From the NCBI RefSeq assembly GCF_900091575.1, contig NZ_FMCR01000006.1:310001-374000 (forward strand): DNA of 64,000 bases, read 5' to 3'. The notes beneath the pieces are model-generated. The model ran no database searches, was not told where the DNA came from, and was given only the letters and a program-made list of their open reading frames with translations. This DNA comes from Micromonospora saelicesensis. GTDB lineage: Bacteria; Actinomycetota; Actinomycetes; Mycobacteriales; Micromonosporaceae. The position numbers and the translations under genes were made by a program. Shown here one piece after another: positions 51,532 through 57,440 of this stretch (positions are counted from its first letter, which is position 1; the number at the start of each line of letters is the position of its first letter).

Positions 51532-52140
51532 TCAGGTGGGTCGGCCCGACCCGGAGAGCAGGGCGCGGGTCGCTTCCCAACCCTCGAAGGCCGGGTCCAG
51601 CGTGGCCAGGTCAGCCGGGCCGCGCAGTCGTCGCCAACCGGTGGTGACCGCCACGTCACCCGGGCGCGGGGCGTTGGCGCGTGCCTCAGCAGGCGTCGCC
51701 GTGTCCAGCTCCAGCGTCGGCAGCCAGTCCGGCGCGGGCAGTCGTACCGCGACCCCGAGCAGACCCGGCCCGCCGCCCTCGACCGGGGCCACCGCGACCG
51801 GCCGACTGGTGAGTGGGCGGAGCAGCTTGCCGACGGTCAGGGCGGGCAGGTCAGGCACGTCACTGACCAGCACGGCCGCTTGGTCGTACCCCTCCAGCGC
51901 GGCGAACACGGCGTTCGGCGTCGGCTCGGCCACCTCGTACACCGCCGTACCGGGCCACACCAACGCATCGGCCAGGGCCCGGTCGGCCGGGGTCACCGCG
52001 ACCGCGACCTCCACCTCGTTGAGCGTGGCGAAGAGGTCGATGACATCTTCCGCGAGCGCCGCTCGCCACTGCGCCAGGTCGACACCGGGCGGCGACCAGT
52101 GCACCGGCCCGAGCAACGCCACCACCACCCGTCGCGCCAT
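51532..52140 (-). CDS. Hypothetical protein with nucleotidyltransferase-like (GT-A) features
   Basis: 202 residues. AAVLVSDVPDLPALTVGKLL resembles the D-x-P-L region of CofC/DUF2064 nucleotidyl- or glycosyltransferases, and VVVALLGPVHW starts the Rossmann-like fold. No complete active site is recognised. ATG 52140. Name by resemblance only. Confidence 0.6.
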   Translation of the reverse strand: MARRVVVALLGPVHWSPPGVDLAQWRAALAEDVIDLFATLNEVEVAVAVTPADRALADALVWPGTAVYEVAEPTPNAVFAALEGYDQAAVLVSDVPDLPALTVGKLLRPLTSRPVAVAPVEGGGPGLLGVAVRLPAPDWLPTLELDTATPAEARANAPRPGDVAVTTGWRRLRGPADLATLDPAFEGWEATRALLSGSGRPT

Positions 52141-52205
52141 CCCCCGACCCTAGCGCCCCACCCCACACAGCCATCCCACCCGGCCCACCCTGGCGCGGCT
52201 CGACG

Positions 52206-52318
52206 GCATGATCAACCTGGCTTCATTGAAGTCGCGCTGTCCCGGCAGCCCGGATAGCGCGGCATTCAGGAAGGCGAGTGGATCTAGGCCGATCACGCGC
52301 GTGGCGCGGGGGTGTGGA
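52206..52318. repeat. Structured intergenic element
   Basis: Non-coding DNA with CTTCATTGAAG (52221-52231, 5-bp arms), a bulged hairpin GCGCTGTC...GATAGCGC (52234-52260) and a GC-palindromic end (GATCACGCGCGTG). The compact set of nested symmetries suggests a repeat or structured RNA. I believe similar sequences occur in other Micromonospora intergenic regions, but I cannot verify this here. Confidence 0.4.
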
Positions 52319-52852
52319 TCAGGTGGGGAGCGGCGCGCAGGAGGAGGCGGCGGCGACCCCTTCGAGGTAGCCGCGGGCGCGTTCCGCCTTGGGGTAGCGG
52401 CCGACCAACGCCCAGAACCGGGCGTTGTGACTGGGCACGATGAGGTGCGCCAGCTCATGCAGCAACACGTAGTCGATCACCCATTCGGGCATCTCCTGGA
52501 CGCGGTGCGAGATTCGAATGCTGCGGTCCGCCGGCGTGCAGGAGCCCCACCGGCCGTTCTGGTTGGTGACCCATCGGACGCTGGCCGGAACCGCCTTCGT
52601 GGCGTACCCGGCGAGGTAGAGGTCGATGAGCCGATTGGCACGGGCCAGCAGCTCGTCGTCGGACCGGGCGAGGCGCCCCTCCCGGGCGGCGAGCCGGGCG
52701 AGCATCCGGTCGACCCACTCGCTCTCCTCAGCACGGGAGAACTGGTCGGGGATGAGGACGACCACTCGCTCACCGTCACGGTACGCGGACACCGTGCGTC
52801 GTCGACGCTGACTGCGCCGCACCTCGACGACCGGCTTGCGCGTCCCCGCCAT
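52319..52852 (-). CDS. M48-like (YgjP/SprT type) metallopeptidase
   Basis: 177 residues. Zinc motif LLHELAHLIVPSHNARFW (HExxH with the third His downstream), preceded by NGRWGSCTPADRSIRISHRV, the YgjP/WLM-domain signature. Cytosolic, no signal. ATG 52850-52852; GTG 52855 directly upstream is possible. Role unknown; related proteins occur next to DNA repair genes. Confidence 0.85.
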   Translation of the reverse strand: MAGTRKPVVEVRRSQRRRRTVSAYRDGERVVVLIPDQFSRAEESEWVDRMLARLAAREGRLARSDDELLARANRLIDLYLAGYATKAVPASVRWVTNQNGRWGSCTPADRSIRISHRVQEMPEWVIDYVLLHELAHLIVPSHNARFWALVGRYPKAERARGYLEGVAAASSCAPLPT

Positions 52853-53364
52853 CACTGGCCCGCGCAGCCTCGACTACGTGTCACGAAGGAAAGCTAATGC
52901 CCACTGACCAGGGGTCCGCAAGAGTCAACCGCACGACACGCGCCCAGAAAATGGTGATTGGTCGCCAGCCGTCCCGAAAATTTCTTGACCGCAGCGGCAT
53001 CGCGCCATCTCGTCACCCTTGGTGAACGCCGATGGCGCCGGTGCGCGGCACGTCTCCACGGTAGGTGATCACGCCCCGGATGTCGCTGCGGGGGCACTCG
53101 CACGGGTGGCTGACAGGGTTTGGTCGGCGTGTCCCCGCCAAACTGACTTATCCGACCTATTTCGCCATGCACACTCTCGACGTCGACTTCCTCACAGTGT
53201 CGATGCACAGCTGACATGGAACTGCCCAGACCTGGGTAGGGTCCGCGGACCAGCGGTCACGAAGGTGGCCGCGGAGTGAGACCCAGCGCCGGCGCCCCGT
53301 GTGGCCCGCCGCCGGGCACCCCGCCGGAACGGCATTGACCGGCGGACGAGACGAGGAGGGCACC
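52853..53364. other. 512-bp region without a convincing gene
   Basis: Codon use is irregular in all frames. A TAGGGT hexamer (53237-53242) is a possible -10 for the downstream zinc-ribbon gene, giving a leader of about 115 bases. A 15-codon ORF (53167-53214) has no ribosome site. Otherwise I see nothing definite. Confidence 0.5.
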
Positions 53365-53535
53365 GTGGCCGACCAGGCCCAGACGACCTACAACGGTTAC
53401 TGCGTGAAGTGCAAGGAGAAGCGGGACTTCGAGGGGCACGTCGAGGTCTCGAAGACCGGAATGAACATGGCCAAGGGCAAGTGTCCGGTATGCGGTACAA
53501 CAGTGAACCGCATCCTGGGCAAGGCCAAGGTCTGA
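53365..53535 (+). CDS. DUF5679 small zinc-ribbon protein
   Basis: 56 residues with CVKCKEKRDF and CPVCGTTVN, a two-CxxC zinc ribbon. GTG 53365 is preceded by GAGGAGGGCACC. The family is conserved in actinobacteria beside the ABC1-kinase/whiB7 block, function unknown. A strong terminator follows. Confidence 0.88.
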   Translation: MADQAQTTYNGYCVKCKEKRDFEGHVEVSKTGMNMAKGKCPVCGTTVNRILGKAKV

Positions 53536-53547
53536 CCCGAACGGGTG

Positions 53548-53587
53548 AACGGGGGTGGGGTGGCCGGGTGGCCACCCCACCCCCGTT
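53548..53587 (+). terminator. 18-bp-stem terminator after the zinc-ribbon gene
   Basis: AACGGGGGTGGGGTGGCC (53548-53565), GGGT loop, exact complement 53570-53587, starting 12 bases after the stop. Confidence 0.85.
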
Positions 53588-53655
53588 GCCGAATCGGGAG
53601 TGCGTGCCACTGCGGTGGTAGCCCTGTCGGGTGACTGACAACAGGCGCGAGGGGC

Positions 53656-53717
53656 TGTGGATAACCCGTCAAATCCTGTGGATAGCGCTGGACAGCGGCC
53701 TGACCGCCTGTGGACAA
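53656..53717 (+). promoter_or_regulatory. Cluster of three co-oriented DnaA boxes
   Basis: TGTGGATAA (53656-53664), TGTGGATAG (53677-53685) and TGTGGACAA (53709-53717). Reverse complements are TTATCCACA (perfect consensus), CTATCCACA (one mismatch) and TTGTCCACA (the actinobacterial optimum). Spacings of 21 and 32 bp keep them on one helical face. They lie in the gap before the ThiF-like gene, with no dnaA, dnaN or AT-rich unwinding element nearby. Confidence 0.7.
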
Positions 53718-53757
53718 CGATCGACTGAACGCGAAGATGCGGTCACGATTCGTGACC

Positions 53758-54870
53758 ATGAGCCGTACCGCACTGCCCCGCCCCACCCTGCTGCCCGGCC
53801 TCAACCGGCTCTGGCGGGACCGGCACACCCTCCAACTCGGCGTCGGCCCGGGGCCGGCCGCCCTACTGGAGTTGGCCAACCCCCGCGCCGCTCGCCTGCT
53901 CGACCTGCTCGACGGCACCCGCAGCGAGCGGACCGTGCTGACCCAGGCGGCGTCCGCCCAGGTCAGCGCCGACGACGCGCGCACCCTGCTCGACACCCTG
54001 CGGGCCGCCGGCCTGTTGGTGCCCGCGCACAGCCTGCTCCCCCGCGACCTGACCGGCCCGGTCCGCGCCCGGCTCGCGGCGGAGGCCGGCGCGCTGGCCC
54101 TGGCCGCCGCCCGACTGCCCGGCACCCCCGCGCAGGTCCTTCGTCGGCGACGGGCGGCCCGCGTCCTGCTCACCGGCGCCGGGGCGCTCGGCGGGCCGCT
54201 GACGGTGGCGTTGGCCCAGTCCGGCGTGGGGCAGGTGATTCCCCAGCTCACCGGCCCGGTACGCCCCGTCGACCTGATCGGCACGGGCATCCCCGCCACC
54301 GAACTGGGTCGGCCGCTGGCGCCGGCGGTGCGGGCCGCGGTCAACCGCGCCGCACCGGGCACCGGCACCCGCCCGAGCCGCGCCGGGCGGATCGACCTGG
54401 TGATCCAACTCGGCATGGACCGCCCTCCGGCGCTGCTCGCCGCCGGTCTCGCCCAGCGCCGGCAGCCGCACCTGCTGATCACGCTGCGCGAGGGCGTACC
54501 GGTGATCGGGCCGTTGGTCCGCCCACCCGCCGGGCCCTGCCTGCACTGCGTCGAGCTGCACCGGGCCGACCGCGACCCGGACTGGCCCCGGCTCGCCGCG
54601 CAACTCGCCGCCGCCGACCCGGTGGCCGCCGCAACGACCGGCACGCTGCTCGTCGCCTGCGGGTACGCCCTGGCCGAGGCGCTGACGCAGCTGGACGGCG
54701 GCCAGCCGGAGACGCTGGGCAGTGCCATGGAGATCACCGGTGCCGGCCGTTTCCGTCGTCGGGGTTGGCCGCCACACCCGGCGTGTGGGTGCTCGCGAGG
54801 CCGAGTGTCCGCACCAGCCCGGCCGCAGAGCAGCAACGGGGCCCTCCGGTCGGTAACAATGACCGTGTGA
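53758..54870 (+). CDS. ThiF/TOMM-type E1-like protein
   Basis: 370 residues from ATG 53758. The N-terminal part (LPGLNRLWRDRHTLQLG) resembles the leader-binding/cyclodehydratase-associated region of TOMM maturation proteins (TIGR03882-like). A degenerate Rossmann segment VLLTGAGALGGPLTVALAQS follows, with possible zinc ligands CLHC and CGC. The adenylation Arg/Asp set is not evident, so catalysis is doubtful. A perfect repeat GGTCACG-ATT-CGTGACC ends one base before ATG; GTG 53710 and ATG 53737 are other starts. Overlaps the ABC1 gene by four bases. Confidence 0.72.
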   Translation: MSRTALPRPTLLPGLNRLWRDRHTLQLGVGPGPAALLELANPRAARLLDLLDGTRSERTVLTQAASAQVSADDARTLLDTLRAAGLLVPAHSLLPRDLTGPVRARLAAEAGALALAAARLPGTPAQVLRRRRAARVLLTGAGALGGPLTVALAQSGVGQVIPQLTGPVRPVDLIGTGIPATELGRPLAPAVRAAVNRAAPGTGTRPSRAGRIDLVIQLGMDRPPALLAAGLAQRRQPHLLITLREGVPVIGPLVRPPAGPCLHCVELHRADRDPDWPRLAAQLAAADPVAAATTGTLLVACGYALAEALTQLDGGQPETLGSAMEITGAGRFRRRGWPPHPACGCSRGRVSAPARPQSSNGALRSVTMTV

Positions 54871-56213
54871 CCGACATCCCGCGCCGCGCCGTGTCCCGCA
54901 CCGCCAAGCTCGCCGCCCTGCCGCTCGGCTTCGCCGGCCGGACCGTTCTCGGGATGGGAAAGCGCGTCACCGGGCTGGCCTCCGACGTGATCTCCGCGGA
55001 GATTCAGCAGCGCACCGCCGAGCAGCTGTTCAGCGTGTTGGGCCAGCTCAAGGGCGGGGCGATGAAGTTCGGCCAGGCGCTGTCGGTCTTCGAGGCGGCA
55101 CTGCCGGAGGAGATCGCCGCCCCCTACCGGCAGGCGCTGACGAAGCTGCAGGAGGCGGCGCCACCGCTGCCGGCCGCCAGCGTGCACAAGGTGCTGGCCG
55201 AGCAGCTCGGCCCCGACTGGCGGGACCTGTTCGTCGAGTTCAACGACGTCCCGGCCGCCGCCGCCAGCATCGGCCAGGTGCACCGGGCGCGCTGGCGCGA
55301 GCCCGGCTTCGACGCGTCGGGTGCACCGCACAGCCGGGACGTGGCGGTCAAGATCCAGTATCCGGGGGCTGGCGACGCCCTGCTCGCCGACCTCAAGCAG
55401 TTGTCCCGCCTGGGCGGGATGTTCCGGGCCATCCAGCCCGGCCTGGACGTCAAGCCACTCCTGGCCGAGCTGCGCGAACGGATCACCGAGGAGTTGGACT
55501 ACGAGTTGGAGGCCGAGTCGCAGCGCACCTTCGCCGCCGCGTACGCCGACGACCCGGAGATCTTCATCCCGGAAGTGGTCGACGCCTCGCCCCGGGTGCT
55601 GGTCACCGAGTGGGTGACGGGCACCCCGCTGGCCGACATCATCCGCGAGGGCACCGAGGAGGAGCGGGACGAGGCGGGCCGCTTGATGGCCACCCTGCAC
55701 CTCTCCGCACCGCAGCGGGCTGGGCTGCTGCACGCCGACCCGCACCCGGGAAACTTCCGGCTGCTGCCCGACGGTCGGCTCGGGGTGATCGACTTCGGTG
55801 CGGTGGCCCGGATGCCGGAGGGCACCCCGGAGCCGATCGGTCGTATCGCCGCGATGGCCCTGCGCGGCGACGCCGACGAGGTCGTGGCGGGACTGCGGTC
55901 GGAGGGGTTCATCGGCTCGGCCGAGGAGATCGACGCCGAGGGGGTGCTCGACTTCATCCGTCCCATGTTGGAGCCCATCGCGGCGGACGGCTTCCGGTTC
56001 ACCCGGGCCTGGCTACGGGCCGAGGCGGGGCGACTGGCCAGCCCCCGCTCCCCCACGTACCAGCTGAGCAAGCGGCTCAACCTGCCACCGTCGTACCTGC
56101 TGATCCACCGGGTGACGCTCGGGTCGATCGGGGTGCTCTGCCAGTTGGAGGCGAAAGCCCCCTACCGGAGCATCCTGGAGCGCTGGCTGCCCGGCTTCGC
56201 CCCGGTCGCCTGA
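54867..56213 (+). CDS. ABC1/AarF (UbiB-like) atypical kinase
   Basis: 448 residues. KxGQ-type motif GGAMKFGQALSVFEAALP, ASIGQVHRARW (Ala-rich loop), VAVKIQYPG (Lys), EELDYELEAESQ, HADPHPGNFRLL and IDFGAVARMP, all UbiB-family hallmarks. Homologous to Rv3197. Such proteins assist prenyl-quinone metabolism or have ATPase roles; the bacterial function here is not settled. GTG 54867 overlaps the ThiF-like TGA (GTGA), indicating translational coupling. Confidence 0.92.
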   Translation: MTDIPRRAVSRTAKLAALPLGFAGRTVLGMGKRVTGLASDVISAEIQQRTAEQLFSVLGQLKGGAMKFGQALSVFEAALPEEIAAPYRQALTKLQEAAPPLPAASVHKVLAEQLGPDWRDLFVEFNDVPAAAASIGQVHRARWREPGFDASGAPHSRDVAVKIQYPGAGDALLADLKQLSRLGGMFRAIQPGLDVKPLLAELRERITEELDYELEAESQRTFAAAYADDPEIFIPEVVDASPRVLVTEWVTGTPLADIIREGTEEERDEAGRLMATLHLSAPQRAGLLHADPHPGNFRLLPDGRLGVIDFGAVARMPEGTPEPIGRIAAMALRGDADEVVAGLRSEGFIGSAEEIDAEGVLDFIRPMLEPIAADGFRFTRAWLRAEAGRLASPRSPTYQLSKRLNLPPSYLLIHRVTLGSIGVLCQLEAKAPYRSILERWLPGFAPVA

Positions 56214-56220
56214 TCACGTC

Positions 56221-56282
56221 GAGACCCGGGGGCCTGACCGAGGCCCGGGCGGCTGAACCCGTCGAGGCCCGGGCGGCTGAAC
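56221..56282. repeat. Short tandem repeat after the ABC1 gene
   Basis: GAGGCCCGGGCGGCTGAAC occurs at 56240-56258 and 56264-56282 (19 identical bases, 24-bp period), with a degenerate copy at 56221-56238. It directly precedes the terminator. Confidence 0.6.
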
Positions 56283-56290
56283 ACATGGGG

Positions 56291-56320
56291 AAGGGCGGGT
56301 GCCGGTCGGCACCCGCCCTT
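56291..56320. terminator. Terminator between the ABC1 kinase and the whiB7 unit
   Basis: AAGGGCGGGTGCC (56291-56303), GGTC loop, GGCACCCGCCCTT (56308-56320): a perfect 13-bp stem placed between converging genes. Confidence 0.8.
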
Positions 56321-56336
56321 CTGCGTGGGGGTGGTA

Positions 56337-56531
56337 CTAGAGAACGCCCAGGTCGCGAGCCGCCTGGTTGCGGCTGGTCATGGCGACGGTACGGGCGGAT
56401 CGGGCTGCCTCAGTGCTCGTGGTGGTACGACCGGCCTGAGGCCGGCGCATTCGAGCCCTGGTCAACGCTTCGTGGAGTAGTTGCATCTCGAAGGCTCCAC
56501 TCGGAACGTTCAACATCGTTTTCTCACTCAC
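56337..56531 (-). CDS. 64-residue hypothetical protein downstream of whiB7
   Basis: From GTG 56529-56531 (VSEKTMLNVPSG) to the TAG ending at 56337. Basic, helical, with Thr-rich GRTTTSTEAARSARTVA. No family recognised. It starts 43 bp after whiB7 on the same strand, and the terminator at 56291-56320 follows it, so it is likely in the whiB7 operon. GC at third codon positions is lower than in neighbours; ATG 56516 is an alternative start. Confidence 0.5.
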   Translation of the reverse strand: MSEKTMLNVPSGAFEMQLLHEALTRARMRRPQAGRTTTSTEAARSARTVAMTSRNQAARDLGVL

Positions 56532-56574
56532 TGCCGGTGTCCCACCGGCGTAGTTGGAACGGGTCGGGAACATG

Positions 56575-56940
56575 TCAGGCTGCCAGCCGGACCGCGCCAC
56601 GCACCTCGGACAGCCCACTGGCCGCCAGGCGCGCCTCGGCCTCGACCCGAAGCTCGGCGTCACGGGCGACGTCCTCCTTACGCGGACGGCCACGGGGCCG
56701 CTTACGCGGGACAACCGCGCCACGCTCGAAGATCTCGCCGCCCCAGACGCCCCACGGCTCCGCTCGCTCAACGGCTCCGGCCAGGCACTCGACACGCAGC
56801 GGGCAGTCCCCGCAGAGTGACTTGGCCAGCTCGAGCTCGGTGGGCGAGTCGGAGAACCACAGGTCGGGGTCGAACTTCCGGCAGGGCAGGTTCGCCTCCA
56901 TCTCGACGCTCATGTCGAGGGGGGCCAACGCCAGACTCAT
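56575..56940 (-). CDS. whiB7: WhiB7-type redox transcription factor (intrinsic antibiotic resistance)
   Basis: 121 residues. Cys20, Cys43, Cys46 and Cys52 ligate the [4Fe-4S] cluster; GVWGGEIFERG is the WhiB7-type turn and RKRPRGRPRKED (79-90) the C-terminal AT-hook that separates WhiB7/WblC from other Wbl proteins. It activates ribosome-protection and drug-efflux genes with the primary sigma factor. ATG 56940 follows AGAGAGGTGACCGGGAG. A hairpin and T run lie in its leader 60 bases upstream. Confidence 0.93.
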   Translation of the reverse strand: MSLALAPLDMSVEMEANLPCRKFDPDLWFSDSPTELELAKSLCGDCPLRVECLAGAVERAEPWGVWGGEIFERGAVVPRKRPRGRPRKEDVARDAELRVEAEARLAASGLSEVRGAVRLAA

Positions 56941-57003
56941 CTCCCGGTCACCTCTCTCTCACTTCGATCTCGTGGATCGCATTCCGACGTACTTACGGCG
57001 GGC

Positions 57004-57048
57004 AAAAAACTGAGGCCGCGGATCCCGGTAAGCGGGTTCCGCGGCCTC
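57004..57048 (-). terminator. Intrinsic terminator/attenuator in the whiB7 leader
   Basis: On the minus strand: stem GAGGCCGCGGA (57048-57038) with TCCGCGGCCTC (57022-57012), inner CCCG/CGGG pairing, then AG and six Ts (57009-57004). This is the best intrinsic terminator in the window. It lies between the 82-codon leader ORF and whiB7, with only 63 bp from the T run to the whiB7 ATG, too short for an independent promoter to be likely. It would be an attenuator, as known for whiB7/wblC leaders. Confidence 0.8.
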
Positions 57049-57070
57049 GAGGTGAGCCGGAGTCTGATGG

Positions 57071-57319
57071 TCAGACCGGTTTACCTCGAGGTGGAACGCC
57101 GCGGACATCCATGCGCTTCTTGGCGACCTGGATGCCATTGCCCGTGAAGCCACTGGTCCCCTCGACTCCAGCGGGCGCGACGGTCAGGATCAGCTCGGCC
57201 TGAACCTGGTGCACCTGTGGAACCGACGGTCGTGCAGCCGCAAGGGCCACCCGGACAGCCGACAGCGGAGCGCAGACAGACGGCATCGCCGCCAGACGCT
57301 CATAGGTGAAGATCTTCAC
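57071..57319 (-). CDS. 82-codon ORF in the whiB7 leader
   Basis: GTG 57317-57319 has GGAGGT eight bases upstream, a strong ribosome site. The product reads VKIFTYERLAAMPSV onward, with no known domain; the C-terminus is basic (VAKKRMDVRG). Third-position GC is moderate. The stop is 22 bases before the hairpin. It is either a translated attenuator uORF, longer than the short ones known in mycobacteria, or an independent small gene ended by that terminator. Confidence 0.5.
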   Translation of the reverse strand: MKIFTYERLAAMPSVCAPLSAVRVALAAARPSVPQVHQVQAELILTVAPAGVEGTSGFTGNGIQVAKKRMDVRGVPPRGKPV

Positions 57320-57440
57320 GGGTGCCACCTCCCTCACGTTCCTCGAATCGACTGGACCGACCTCGTGAGCAGCCGGAATGGCGCCGCTCGCGTGGTGTGT
57401 TCTGAGGCTATTCCTCGCGCCGGGGCGAGGGCAAACGAAT

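Noticed and set aside
53167..53214. 15-codon ORF before the DUF5679 gene as a possible leader peptide
   Set aside because: No ribosome site, no adjacent hairpin, and upstream of the best promoter candidate for that gene.
53590..53650. Cobalamin riboswitch (GCCACTG seen)
   Set aside because: Only the heptamer matches; the other conserved segments are missing and downstream genes are unrelated to cobalamin.
53656..53717. Replication origin
   Set aside because: Only three DnaA boxes, no AT-rich unwinding region and no dnaA, dnaN or gyrase genes nearby.
53758..56213. RiPP (TOMM) biosynthetic cluster
   Set aside because: Only an E1-like protein is present; no precursor peptide, YcaO, dehydrogenase or transporter in the surrounding genes.
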